Assembly: GCA_963576735.1 (NCBI GenBank)
Contig: OY755170.1
Coordinates: 14,926,567-14,990,566 of the forward strand
Direction: 5' to 3'
Source: Bedellia somnulentella
Taxonomy: Eukaryota > Arthropoda > Insecta > Lepidoptera > Bedelliidae
DNA: 64,000 nt
The position numbers were made by a program, and so were the translations under genes. Of this stretch, positions 20,863 to 31,185 are shown in pieces. How positions within the stretch are numbered: position 1 is the first letter of the stretch; each line of letters starts with the position of its first letter. The notes below the pieces were generated by a model that was not told where the DNA came from, searched no databases, and saw nothing but the letters and a program-made list of their open reading frames with translations.

Positions 20863-22330
20863 CAGGGTTTCTCAAACTTTTGGCACCACGTACCCCTGTT
20901 AAAATTTCCAGGTGACAGCGTACCCCTAACTAATTAATTTTTCCCCCCGCCCCCCCACCAAAGAAAATAATAAAATTGACTATTGAAGAAAATAAGGTTT
21001 TTATTTTAAATAAAAGGTAACAAACATAGTGCCAAAAGAAATGTCTTTTTAATATTAATGTGATGGATGTGGATGCTTGTTTCTTGTTGCAAAAGAATTC
21101 AATTTTGGGTGTACGTTTGGTCAAATTTAACCTCAGTTCTGACTCGGCATCAAGTCGATTTCTGTACTCAGTTTTTATCATGACCATGTGTTAAAATCCA
21201 CTCTCACATAAGTATGTTGTAGCAAAGGGTAAAAGAAAATTCACCGCTTTGCGTGAGAGTTCGGAATAATCTGCCTGTCTAGCTGCCCAAAAATCTATCA
21301 AAGACATCGTTTTGAAATCAGCTTGAAGAGTTTCATCCGCGAACATTTCTAATAATGACTCCTGTTGCTTGATAGACAAACTAGATATTATGCTCTCGTT
21401 CGTGACCGCAAACGGGTTACGAATCCAGCCATATTGAGCATGATCAATATCCTGAAAATACCTTTTCAGTTCTTCGGAGAGCTGAGAAAGATGCAGAACA
21501 ATTTCAGCCTTCATTTCGGAATTCACGGATAAGGCGTTCGTCGTGATAAATTCATGCAAAAGAGGAAAACATCCAAAGATATTTGATCTCAAGCAGGTTT
21601 TCCAAAATTCTTTTTTTTTATAAATGCGTTTTTGTCGTGCACAGTGAATACACTGCACGTGGATCCTTGCATAGAAGCATTCGTTTCATTGAGACAAGAA
21701 AAAATGTCAGCTAAATAAGTTACTCTTTTAAGCCATGTTCCATCTTCAAATCGGAATTTAAGGTTGAAGTCACTGTCTTTTAAAAATATATAGATTTCGT
21801 GACAAAGTTTAACAAACCGAGCTAATATCCTGCCTTTTGACAACCAGCGAACTTCACAGTGTAACAGCAGTGAAACATGTTCTCTACCCATGTTTCGGCA
21901 TAATAATGCGAAAAGCAAAGCAACGCACAATGCACACTTTTAACTTCAAAAGCGAGATTTTTAATCCTGGATATTAGTCCAGATATCCTTCCTGTCATGG
22001 CCTTTGCACCGTCAGTGGATATGCCGAAGCACTTTGTCCAATCAATGCCATGTTTTGCAATATAATCATTAATAGTGTTAAAAATATCTTCTCCTTTCGT
22101 AGTAGACTCCAAGGTCTTACAAAATAAAAAATCTTCTTCACATTTACACATATCTAATAAACCCAAGTAAATTCGGTAATCCACTAATATCTGTTGATTC
22201 ATCAACTTGAATCGCGTAATAATTATTTTGTAATCTTTGCGTCAGTTGATGTTCAACATCGTATGCCATTTCATGAATGCGGCGTGCAACTGTATCATTT
22301 GAAAGTGGTATTTTATCCAACAATTTCGAA
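20863..22330 (-). mobile_element. hAT element of ZBED5/SCAND3 type, 5'-truncated
   Basis: The distal end at 20863 begins CAGGGTTTCTCAAAC with 'gtacccct' repeats, a standard hAT terminus for this group. Coding on minus: 'NDTVARRIHEMAYDVEHQL', 'YAIQVDESTDI' (catalytic Asp), 'CFGISTDGAKAMTGR' (second Asp), 'GREHVSLLLHCEVRWLSKG', 'NALSVNSEMKAEIVLHLSQL', then the C-terminal dimerisation block 'LPFATTYLCESGFS'. Frameshifts at about 21.19, 21.6 and 21.85 kb split it. The N-terminal BED finger is missing because a copia fragment abuts at about 22335. Confidence 0.7.
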
Positions 22331-22334
22331 AACT

Positions 22335-23640
22335 TATTTACTTATACAATTTTGCGCACAACCTTTGATAACAAGCCTTGCCTTGTATTTTACTATCTGT
22401 CCATTTTCATTCCTTTTCCTTTTAAAAACCCATTTACAAGATATTGCTTTCTTATTTGGTGGCTAATCACATAAAATCCAAGTATTGTTCTTCATTAAAG
22501 ATAAAAATTCTTCTTGCATAGCCTTTTGCCATTTCTGAGATTCTTCACCAGTAGTGCCTCTTCAAGGGTCAGTGGATCATCAATTATTGCCATACATGCA
22601 TTCTCAGTCCCATTGGTATCATCTTCGATATGACCTGATTGGTTACCACGTGGTCTCAGGTTGACATGACATGGGGAATCGGTGAGTGTACAGTCAGTGC
22701 TCGGTATATAGGTGGTATCATGATCTTCGATGGTGTCCCTTGTAGAATCAAAGTTATCATCTGTGGTGACAGTTGAATCATGACAATCATCAACAGCAGG
22801 GCTGGAAGGTTCCGGCTGGATTTGTAGGGTCCTCTAATGGCACCTTTAGTATATTAGTGCTAGTCTGTATATTGGGTAATAATATATTTTGATTATCTTG
22901 AGAGTCTTCTATAAATGTGACATTCCAACTCTTTGTTATTTTCTTTGTTTGTGGGTCCATCAGTCTATATCCTTTGGTTTTCTCACAATAATCCAGAAAG
23001 ATCATTTCGGTTGATTTTGGATCCCACTTCAGCCTCTTCTCTTTGGGTACATGCACCATTGCTTTACAGCCAAAAATTCGTAAATGATAAAGGTTTGGTT
23101 TGGTACCTGTCAGTTTCTCCAGTGGTGTTATGTAGTTGAGAACTCGAGAGGGGGAAGGGTAATAACATGAGCTGCTGTCTCCACTGCCTCTGCCCAATAC
23201 CTCTTTGGTAGTCCAGCGTCAAACAGCATGCATCTGGCTCTTTCTATGAGGCTGCGGTTCATCCGTTCTGCGAGGCCATTTTGCTCTGGAGTATACGGAG
23301 CCGATGTCTGGTGTATTATGCCGTGACCTGTCAAATAATCATTTAACTGTTTATTTATATACTCTAAGCCATTATCAGTCCTTGATATTTTAATTTTCTT
23401 TCCTATTTGATTTTCCATTTCCGTCTTATATATTCTTTTATGTTCATTTTATGTTTCAGAAAATAAACATTAACTTTTCTTGAGTAATCATCCACAAATG
23501 AGATAAAATATTTAGCTCGAGCCATTGAAGGAGTTTCCATAGGGCCACATAAGTCAGAGTGGATTATTTCTAGAGGAGCATTAGCCTGGTTCCAATATTT
23601 TTAAATGGAAATCTGCTTTGCTTTCCTTCAAACATGTTAT
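22335..23640 (-). mobile_element. Copia (Ty1-type) retrotransposon fragment
   Basis: Minus strand, in order: 'FEGKQSRFPF' (end of the zinc-binding pre-integrase block), 'IHSDLCGPM' (integrase start), 'DDYSRKVNVYFLK', 'KISRTDNGLEYIN' (integrase Asp), 'SAPYTPEQNGLAERMNRSL', 'PLEKLTGTKPNLYHLRIFGC', then a polar linker and the RT start 'LVIKGCAQ'. No LTRs, gag or RT core. Frame breaks occur at about 23.43, 23.15 and 22.8 kb. It belongs to a family related to, but distinct from, the copia at 31.0-34.7 kb, and here retains the integrase that the other lacks. Confidence 0.75.
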
Positions 23641-23838
23641 GCAATAGGGAATATGCGTAAGATTCAAATAACGCTCAAATATTTTTTTTCCTAAAGTTTA
23701 TTGCCTAAGAATTGCGTACACGTTAATATTTTTTAATATAATTACGTTTTGAATTAGAAATTAGGAAATAAAAAGTGCAAAAAATACGAGAAAAAATCAA
23801 ATGAGCTGAAACGCAACGCTATTGGTCGGAACGAGTTG

Positions 23839-23846
23839 TGACGTCA
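23839..23846. promoter_or_regulatory. CRE-like palindrome upstream of the YqaJ gene
   Basis: TGACGTCA, with an inverted CCAAT box (attgg) 14 bp upstream, about 150 bp ahead of the first coding exon. The motif is exact, but its regulatory use is inference. Confidence 0.4.
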
Positions 23847-23989
23847 AATAATAACAAATAATACTGTTCTCAGTTCTGTGCTGTTAACGATTTAATTCCG
23901 TTTTATTGTGATTTGAAATAAATATTGAAGTTATATTACATTTTTTTCGTAAAAATAAAGTCAAAAGACTTACAGAAAAATTACAGATA

Positions 23990-25724
23990 TTGGTTTCGTC
24001 AAAGCACAATCGGACAATCTCCCGAAAATTGATGTGTTTATGATGACCACGTTTTTTGCATCAAACCTGGATTTTACGTCTACTGAAATAAAAGGGATGA
24101 AAGCAGCAAGGTAATTACATAATAAATATTATGTTTATACGATTCTCCACGCATTATTTAGATGTTTTTTTATCTATAAGTCAAAATAACCTCAAAATCT
24201 GAGTAAGAGAACATTATAAGATTTGCTTGTTTTATGGAAAAAGCACATTATTTAAAGCTTATAATGTTTTTTATGGTGATCTTGGCACCCCGATCAAGTT
24301 GCTAGCAATCGAAAGACTTACGTAAACTATTTTATGGTATCAAAATCATAGGCTACTTGCCATACAATGCTTGGGAAATGTATTTTCATTTTAGTATGTT
24401 TTTTATAGATCTGGACGAGAAACATCCATCCGCAGTTGGCTACGTGCAAGTTAAACGTAAGGGTGATATATGTACTGTGAAGGCTCGAATAACACCTGAA
24501 CATAGTGTCCGACAGAAATGTTATTCTGTAACACTTGTATGTGATGAGGCTCAAGAAACTGTCTTATCAGTTCAATGCGAAGATTGTGCAGCTCACAAAG
24601 GTAGGTTACACTATTTATTTATTATGTGAATCTTGTGTTAAGTATTATTAATTTATAGGCAGATGAGCAAACTACTATGTAAATCATTATTATTGAATTT
24701 CTACATATAATCTTATTATTTTACAGGTGGCTGTAAGCATGCCATTGCCTTCTTGGTCTGGGTGCATAGACGCAGTGAAGACCCACCTTCCACTAGTGTT
24801 GATTGCTACTGGAAAAAGTCAAAGTTATCTTCAGTGGGCAAAAGTCTTAAATTTATTAAGGCAAAGGATATATGTAACGTACCCAAGACGCAAAAAAAAC
24901 CTATATGCGATGCTGACATGTCAACACAGGATTCCAAAGACAGTTTTTTGTCTATTGTAAAAAAATATAGTAAAGAAGCCAGTGATACAAGCAATCAACT
25001 TATGAAATATTATACTGAGCCCACTGATATTGAAAAAAATTCTATTCATCATTTGGTAAGCTTGATGAAGAACAAACCAAAGACTCCAAAAGAATTCATT
25101 GAATTTTGTAAGGAAAAAATGCACGCTGAAGTATGTAAAGAAGCAACAGTAGCAACCTTAGATCAAAGCGACTGTCCTTTGTGGTATGAGTTGCGGTATG
25201 CAAGAATTACCGCTTCAAAAACCTATGAAGCTGCTCATTGCAATGTTTTTGACGGGTCCCTAACAGAAACTATTATGGGAGCATCAAAAGTACCAGACAC
25301 AGTTGCCATGAAAAGAGGCAGACAGCTAGAGAGTGAAGTGATTAAAGTGGTGGAAAAGATGAAGAAAATAAAAATAAATTAATGTGGGATTATATTAAGC
25401 CCTTTATATCCGATTATGGGAGCATCCCCTGATGGTGAAACTGATAATTACAGCATTGAAATAAAATGTCCTTCATCTGAAAAATCAGTAAGCCTTTATT
25501 TAAAAAATAATGAAATTTCAGCAAAATGCATGGCACAGGTGCAGTTGCAAATGCATTTTGCAAACAATAATAAAGGCCTATTCTGTGTGGCTGACACCAA
25601 TTTTGAGGAATCAAAAAATGACACTATAGTTGAAGTGGACCATGATAAGGAAATGTGTGATAATTTAATTGAAAAATGTACTTTGTTTTGGAGTAATGCC
25701 ATTTTCCCCGTAATATTTAAATAA
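23990..25724 (+). pseudogene. SWIM zinc finger and YqaJ-type nuclease gene of the ISL2EU element
   Basis: Exon 1 ends 'GMKAAR|gtaatt' (about 24110); exon 2 is 24409-24600, between 'ttatag' and 'gtaggt'; exon 3 starts at 24727 after 'ttacag'. A SWIM zinc finger spans the exon 2/3 junction ('VQCEDCAAHKG' then 'GCKHAIAFLVW'). The YqaJ nuclease fold follows: 'LWYELRYARITASKTYEAA', 'MGASPDG' (Asp), 'SIEIKCPSS' (E-x-K) and 'QVQLQMHFA'. One in-frame TAA at 25379-25381 interrupts an otherwise open frame to 25724. The family is related to phage recombination exonucleases and probably processes DNA ends; its role in transposition is not established. Start Met uncertain. Confidence 0.75.
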
Positions 25725-25741
25725 GAGAACTGGAAATAAAA

Positions 25742-25826
25742 CAAAAATTGTACAATAAATCTACTTTTTATTAATACATCTTGAATATTTATTAATCCAC
25801 ATGCTATTAATATTACCTCATCCATA
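25742..25826 (-). pseudogene. ISL2EU transposase, C-terminal scrap downstream of the gypsy-like insertion
   Basis: The minus strand reads 'DEVILIACGLINIQDVLIK', the usual end of ISL2EU transposases ('…i..aCaLtNlq.p'). It is cut from the rest by the gypsy-like element, with CATA duplicated at both edges. The frame stays open to 25496, antisense to the YqaJ 3' end, so the original stop seems to be lost or the genes overlap tail-to-tail. Confidence 0.65.
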
Positions 25827-26328
25827 TATAAGAGATTTACAGAAATGAAACCACGAACGTTTCGGTGCACTTAATTTTTATTTCAATCGGACATATTTTC
25901 AAGTCAAACTCTCGATAACCAATAATGACATACTAGAAAATGGCCGCCTTTTATAACAATTTAAACAAAGGAAGTCAAATACATTTCTCTGTTACTTAAA
26001 TTAATAACTTAAATTACAACCGTTAACAAATATTCTCATAGTCGTAAACAATCTACCTTACACTAATTTTATCATAATAACAATGGTTTTAGTAATCTCA
26101 CTTCGGATCAATACATGCATAACATCATAATTTCACCAAGAATCTTACAGGAAGTCAAATACATTACTCTGTTGTTTAAATCAATAACTCAAATACTAAC
26201 ATTATAAAATATTCTCATAGTCGTAAAGAACCTACCTTACACTAATTTAATTGTTATAAACATAGTTTCTGTTATTTCACTTTGGATCAATACATGAAAA
26301 CCATCATAATTTTACCAAAAAGCTTACA
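25827..26328 (-). repeat. 3' LTR of the gag-only element
   Basis: 502 bp, matched base for base over most of its length by 29181-29679. It contains internal near-duplicate stretches ('aagtcaaatacattactctg' and 'aagtcaaatacatttctctg'), so each LTR is itself made of two related halves. Confidence 0.85.
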
Positions 26329-26631
26329 GTCGGCCATTCTGATAATATAACGAGTCCTCTCGTTAGTAAGATACAAATAAAGATAAAGAAAATAAACAAA
26401 TTATAACCTTTTGCTTACATAGTTATTATATTACAAAACCTTATGTACAACACGCTTTTATTTGTGCACATACACACTAACTTATTTAGTTATTGTTAGA
26501 CATTTAATTTGTTTACAATATTGTATTATTCTATTCATGTTTCCTTACATGGCTTATTAAAACCAGTTCGGCCATCTTACACCCGATAAATTGTTCCACC
26601 AATTTACTATTTATGACACAATCAACAAGTA

Positions 26632-26748
26632 ATAAATAAAGGAAAGGAAAATCGAACCCGCGACCTCCGGGTATCCTTTAAAATCGGTTTAATCCTTTAT
26701 TTTTTTGTAATAATCCCCAAATGAGGCCTGCATGATTAAAAATATTCC
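26632..26748 (-). mobile_element. Truncated S3 SINE with 12-bp TSD
   Basis: A 117-bp insert between perfect copies of AATCAACAAGTA (26620-26631 and 26749-26760). It contains the T-arm half of the tRNA-like block (tcgaacccgcgacc), a 'ctttatttttttg' spacer and a 'taatccccaaatgagg' 3' block. The TSD shows that S3 spreads by retroposition. Confidence 0.75.
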
Positions 26749-26760
26749 AATCAACAAGTA

Positions 26761-27700
26761 GTTTTAACTATAAATTCATACTAACATTCATAGTAACAGT
26801 AATACGAGTAAAAATAGGCTAATATCCAAAATCCAAATCATTAGGAATCAATATAAAACAGCGCTCCATTGGTTGGCATACCTCGCCTCATTACGCTTAA
26901 GTGTCATTATCTAACACACTCCCATTTGTCTTATCAGACTCCATTGTGTGTAGGTTCATTTTAATTAACATGATCAAGTAGCAGTTCATTTACACCTCCC
27001 ATTTGTCATACTCTTGTGTGTTAATACCACAAAAAACAATCAAAAATACAAGTAGGTAATCATTATTTAAATAAGTTCCAATACCGATACTAATTTATAC
27101 TTACATTACTGTCAGATCCAATTTCATGATCATTATTATTATTAACGATATCATCATTCCTGCTAAACCTCCATCATCATCATCAGAATCACTCACACAA
27201 TATACACAGAAATAACAGCCTCACATCTTTTGTTCCTCAAAACCATAGATAAATTATAAAATAAACAGAGACGTGACCTTCATAGTAAATTGCTTTTTTT
27301 AAATCTATTCCGAGTATTACGAAACTGCACACAGAGACAAATGTTACGAATGAGTGAAACAAAAGACGCGAATGAACATACAACCAAAGAGACAGCCACA
27401 ACCCTGACGATCGCCCCTCAAATGTATTCCCATCAAACGCTCAATCATTCAAACCTTTCATCTAAACATGGCGTCATGTGGTACGAGATTGTTCGCATTC
27501 AGAGTTTAATTTAAAGTCACAATTGGCACACTCCTGAAACACACACGATAGCACCCCTCCTTTTATTCTTTTCAAGGACCCCAGACCACGCCACACTCCT
27601 GATCATGCATGACACAGACCTCGACAAAACCAGAACGCATCAGAGTCCCCACCACACGTGAGCCCAAAACGCATCCGCCTCCCGTCCACATAATATCATT
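26761..27700. other. Internal noncoding region of the gag-only element
   Basis: AT-rich to mixed sequence where pol would normally lie. No RT or integrase motif in any frame; the 74-aa plus-strand frame at 27290-27514 has no recognisable domain. Confidence 0.5.
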
Positions 27701-27708
27701 GATCGAAA

Positions 27709-29124
27709 CTATTCGGACACATACGTATCAGATTCTTTTTGGTTAATGTCATTGATTTTGATTTTATTTAACCGTCCACAGTTTATACTTTGATGCCCTA
27801 GTCGCTTGCATATATTACATGATACCAATGGCTTGTTACATTTAAAACTCGGGTGCCCTAATTCATCACAATTAAAACATTTCAATGTGGCCGGTCTTGT
27901 CGCGTTGTTGTTGCTATTCTGACCGTCCGTTCGTTTTTGAAACATTGGCATGCGCCTTTCTTCTGTATCCTCAATTTTTATCGTTTTGAAATACATCAAC
28001 AGATCCTCAGGGTGGGAATGATTCGCGGCCTGAGCACCCAAACGCATTCCCTTATCTTCTAGCCCGTAAATAATACAATCTACTGCCCTTTTTCCCGTTA
28101 TATCGCATCGATTTAATAAGTTTATTTTGAGATAGTAATATTCTTCTAATGATTCATTGCACCTTACTTTTCGATCTAACATTTCGTGTAACAACTGAGC
28201 ATAGTTCTGTACTGTTGGAAATGTTTTGGTTAGTTTGTCCTTCCATTCTGCCCGCGTAAAATTTAACGATGGCAGACCCTGGAACCAAACTTTAGCCACC
28301 CCTACTAGCTTTGGCAACGCGTAATGGATTAACTGGGTTTCTGACCATTTGTATAGCAAAGAACACTCCTCTACTTTGTTAATCCATGCAATTATAGTTT
28401 GTTCTTTATTTGTGAGATCGAACTCTGGGACCGCGTTTGTATTCATTGCAAAATGATTCTGATTCTGCGAGGTAGGAGCAGGTAAAAATTTTAATAACTG
28501 CATAACGTCATGTATAGAAACATTGGATAAACCTACATCATTACCTTTAGCCTGTTTACTGTTTCGAGGTAAAGATTCGTTAGAGGAAACACTTACGGTA
28601 AGCCGTCGCCTCTGTCTGTTCGACGAGCTGCGCCATCGACTCCTCGGAGCTCTGCGCCGCTGACTCCTTGACGTTCTGCTCTGCTGACTCCGCGACGTTC
28701 TGCTCCGCGGACTCCCTGAACCTGTTCGCTGTCGACTCCGCGGTGATCTACGTTGCCATCCCTTGGACGTGTTGTAACGTTGCCTCTTCGAGATGCTGCT
28801 CCCAACACTCCTTGACCTGCTGCTACGTGATTTTCTCGACGTGTGTGGCCTCCGGCGCCGTTTTGCGCAATCTCTGTTTTCATCCGAACGCGACCGCGCA
28901 CGTGATCGGCGCAGGCAACGTGTTCTGGAACGGCTCCTACGTCGCCTTTGGCCCTGTTCTTTATGCACCAACCTTCGGGAGCATTGCGAACGCTCGCACC
29001 TGTCTACCACTGAGAGGAGCCGTGATCTTTCCGATTTGTCAGCCGCACCATCATAACCTTCACTGGTACTAGGCTGGTCTTTTGTCATTATTGAAGGTCT
29101 TCCACGAAGAAAATAGATAGTCAC
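27709..29124 (-). CDS. Gag polyprotein with Arg/Ser-rich N-terminus and two zinc knuckles (471 aa)
   Basis: The first ~180 residues are strikingly Arg/Ser-rich (blocks such as 'SRSRTRCLRRSRARSRS'), unusual for gag and like SR splicing factors or basic nucleic-acid binders. Residues ~225-395 form a retrotransposon capsid-like domain ('FDLTNKEQTIIAWINKVEEC', 'YALPKLVGVAKVWFQGLP', 'NESLEEYYYLKINLLNRCDI'). The C-terminus has zinc knuckles CFNCDELGHPSFKC and CNICKRLGHQSINC. The likely start is the Met in 'MTKDQPSTSEGYDG' (13th residue of the open frame). GC content over the SR-rich part is well above its surroundings, which creates long spurious antisense ORFs. Confidence 0.75.
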   Translation of the reverse strand: MTIYFLRGRPSIMTKDQPSTSEGYDGAADKSERSRLLSVVDRCERSQCSRRLVHKEQGQRRRRSRSRTRCLRRSRARSRSDENRDCAKRRRRPHTSRKSRSSRSRSVGSSISKRQRYNTSKGWQRRSPRSRQRTGSGSPRSRTSRSQQSRTSRSQRRRAPRSRWRSSSNRQRRRLTVSVSSNESLPRNSKQAKGNDVGLSNVSIHDVMQLLKFLPAPTSQNQNHFAMNTNAVPEFDLTNKEQTIIAWINKVEECSLLYKWSETQLIHYALPKLVGVAKVWFQGLPSLNFTRAEWKDKLTKTFPTVQNYAQLLHEMLDRKVRCNESLEEYYYLKINLLNRCDITGKRAVDCIIYGLEDKGMRLGAQAANHSHPEDLLMYFKTIKIEDTEERRMPMFQKRTDGQNSNNNATRPATLKCFNCDELGHPSFKCNKPLVSCNICKRLGHQSINCGRLNKIKINDINQKESDTYVSE

Positions 29125-29180
29125 ACTTTGTAGGCGCGTGAATATTTAGTAATATTCTTGATTTCTGACCACTTCTGAAC

Positions 29181-29679
29181 TATAAGAGATTTACAGAAAT
29201 GAAACCACGAACGTTTCGGTGCACTTAATTTTTATTTCAATCGGACATATTTTCAAGTCAAACTCTCGATAACCAATAATGACATACTAGAAAATGGTCG
29301 CCTTTTATAACAATTTAAACAAAGGAAGTCAAATACATTTCTCTGTTACTTAAATTAATAACTTAAATTACAACCGTTAACAAATATTCTCATAGTCGTA
29401 AACAATCTACCTTACACTAATTTTATCATAATAACAATTTTAGTCATCTCACTTCGGATCAATACTTGCATAACATCATAATTTCACCAAGAATCTTACA
29501 GGAAGTCAAATACATTACTCTGTTGTTTAAATCAATAACTTAAATACTAACATTATAAAATATTCTCATAGTCGTAAAGAACCTACCTTACACTAATTTA
29601 ATTGTTATAAACATAGTTTCTGTTATTTCACTTTGGATCAATACATGAAAACCATCATAATTTTACCAAAAAGCTTACA
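29181..29679 (-). repeat. 5' LTR of the gag-only element
   Basis: 499 bp, near-identical to 25827-26328. The mariner starts four bases beyond its outer edge, inside the CATA target duplication. Confidence 0.85.
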
Positions 29680-29683
29680 CATA

Positions 29684-29710
29684 CGAGGGCTGCTATTTAT
29701 GTATCCGGAA
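29684..29710 (+). repeat. Mariner left TIR
   Basis: 27 bp, exact inverse of 30948-30974. Confidence 0.95.
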
Positions 29711-29856
29711 CTGGCCACTTACAGAACAATAATTTAAAAAGTAATTACATCATTTAAAAATAGAACTCTTTAGCTTTAGAATACATTTATTTTTATGTGA
29801 CTGTCAATTGTTTTCACATCGTAGCGTCATTTTGAAAATTGCGTGTCTTCACCACC

Positions 29857-30909
29857 ATGGATTTAACTCGTGAACATTTTCGTGCCATGATTTTTTACGA
29901 TTTTCGGCGTGGTCTAACTCAAAAACAGTGCATCGATCAGCTTACTTCGACTTTTGGGGATGAAGCACCCTCAAAGACCACTGTGTATCACTGGTTTAGC
30001 GAGTTTAATCGTGGACGATCTAAGCTTACTGATGAAATTAAAGAAGGTCGCCCTAAAACGGTCGTTGTACCTCAAAACATCGATGCTGTCCGGGAACTAA
30101 TAACTCAAGATCGTCATGTTACATATCGTGAGATAGAGGCATCTCTGGGCATTAGTATGACGAGCATACATAAGATACTTCATGAACATTTAGCTGTAAA
30201 AAAAATTTGCTCCCGTTGGATTCCGCACAACTTGAGTATTGATCAAAAACAGGCTCGTGTCGATTGGTGCAAAGAAATGTTAAAAAAATACAACCGTGGT
30301 GCGTCAAAAGCTGTTTATAATATCTACACAGGTGACGAATCTTGGATCTACGCTTACGACCCCGAAACTAAGCAGCAGTCCACGGTGTGGGTGTTCCAAG
30401 ATGAGCCGAACCCAACAAAAGTTATTCGTGCAAAAAGCACATTGAAGCAAATGGTCGCTTGTTTTTTTGGTATAAATGGCCATGTAGCTACAGTGCCTTT
30501 AGAGAATCGTAAAACTGTTAATTCGGAGTGGTATACGACCATTTGTTTGCCGGAAGTCTTTGAACAAATAAGAAAGACTAACCGACAACGTAGAATCATT
30601 CTGCATCACGACAATGCTAGCTGTCACAGGTCGGCCGTCACAACTCAGTTTTTAGAAGCTCAAAAGATCGAATTGACAGGTCATCCGCCGTACAGCCCTG
30701 ATTTGGCACCCAATGATTTTTATTTATTTCCAAATGTGAAGAAAAAATTACGTGGTCAACGTTTTTCGAGCCGCGAAGAGGCAGTCGATGCGTTCAAAAT
30801 GCACGTTTTGGAGATACCTCAGTCTGAGTGGAAAAAGTGCTATGAAAATTGGTTTCAACGCATGCAAAAGTGTATAGATCTGAGCGGCGAATATTTTGAG
30901 AAGCAATAA
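29857..30909 (+). CDS. Mariner transposase, DD34D (350 aa)
   Basis: Cut-and-paste transposase. I place the start at the ATG at 29857, in a strong context (caccATGG), six codons inside the longest frame. An N-terminal paired helix-turn-helix ('FRAMIFYDFRRGLTQKQC', 'TTVYHWFSEFNRGRSK') precedes a second HTH ('TYREIEASLGISMTSIHKIL'). The conserved linker region is 'RWIPHNLS'. The catalytic triad sits in 'YTGDESWIYAYD', 'ILHHDNASCH' and 'YSPDLAPNDFYLF', with exactly 34 residues between the second and third Asp. Length and motifs are complete with no stop or frameshift, so it could encode an active enzyme; activity cannot be judged from sequence alone. It resembles the cecropia/irritans groups, but I do not fix the subfamily. 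Confidence 0.9.
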   Translation: MDLTREHFRAMIFYDFRRGLTQKQCIDQLTSTFGDEAPSKTTVYHWFSEFNRGRSKLTDEIKEGRPKTVVVPQNIDAVRELITQDRHVTYREIEASLGISMTSIHKILHEHLAVKKICSRWIPHNLSIDQKQARVDWCKEMLKKYNRGASKAVYNIYTGDESWIYAYDPETKQQSTVWVFQDEPNPTKVIRAKSTLKQMVACFFGINGHVATVPLENRKTVNSEWYTTICLPEVFEQIRKTNRQRRIILHHDNASCHRSAVTTQFLEAQKIELTGHPPYSPDLAPNDFYLFPNVKKKLRGQRFSSREEAVDAFKMHVLEIPQSEWKKCYENWFQRMQKCIDLSGEYFEKQ

Positions 30910-30947
30910 AACCATATTAATTGATATATGTTTGTTTCTTTTTTTTA

Positions 30948-30974
30948 TTCCGGATACATAAATAGCAGCCCTCG
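30948..30974 (-). repeat. Mariner right TIR
   Basis: Exact inverse of the left TIR, followed by the TA duplication at 30975-30976. Confidence 0.95.
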
Positions 30975-31027
30975 TAATAGAGATTAAATGGTGGTCAACA
31001 CAAGCATGAGGAAGTAATATGTGGAAT
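30975..31027 (-). pseudogene. ISL2EU transposase coding slice between mariner and copia
   Basis: Minus strand reads 'HILLPHACVDHHLISI'. It is the missing link between '…NRLREF' at the copia 5' edge and '…DEVILIACG' beyond the gypsy-like element. Frame is kept across all three insertions once one copy of each TSD is removed. Confidence 0.75.
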
Positions 31028-31185
31028 TGTTGATATATTTAGGGTTGATAATAAGATAAATTAGACAACCATTACACGCAACAGTATTTAATGCAACTTC
31101 ACTTCACAGTACAGTGTAGCCATAAGACAATAATACAATGTTGCCAGTTGGCAAATATAAATGGATGCGTTCTTATTAACTAACA
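31028..31185 (-). repeat. Copia 3' LTR
   Basis: 158 bp, TGTTAGTTAATAAG start on the minus strand; no difference seen from 34516-34673. Confidence 0.93.

Larger units (their letters stand above)
25827..29679 (-). mobile_element. Gag-only LTR retrotransposon (Ty3/gypsy-like)
   Basis: LTRs at 25827-26328 and 29181-29679 are about 99% alike (a few substitutions and a small deletion) and start TGTAAGCTT on the minus strand. A 4-bp TSD CATA flanks (25823-25826 and 29680-29683). Only a gag ORF (27709-29124) is present. No protease, RT, RNase H or integrase sequence is visible in the 1.4 kb between gag and the 3' LTR, so it must rely on an autonomous relative. A SINE scrap sits at 26632-26748. Confidence 0.8.
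29684..30974 (+). mobile_element. Intact-looking mariner element (1291 bp)
   Basis: Perfect 27-bp TIRs (29684-29710 and 30948-30974, beginning CGAGGGCTGCTATTTATG), a TA duplication (29682-29683 and 30975-30976), and a single uninterrupted transposase ORF of normal length. The left TA is the last two bases of the gypsy-like element's CATA duplication, so the mariner arrived later. Confidence 0.92.

Noticed and set aside
28593..29072. Three long overlapping ORFs opposite to or out of frame with the gag N-terminus
   Set aside because: They shadow the GC-rich Arg/Ser coding region, where stops are rare in all frames. The gag frame has the capsid and zinc-knuckle continuation.
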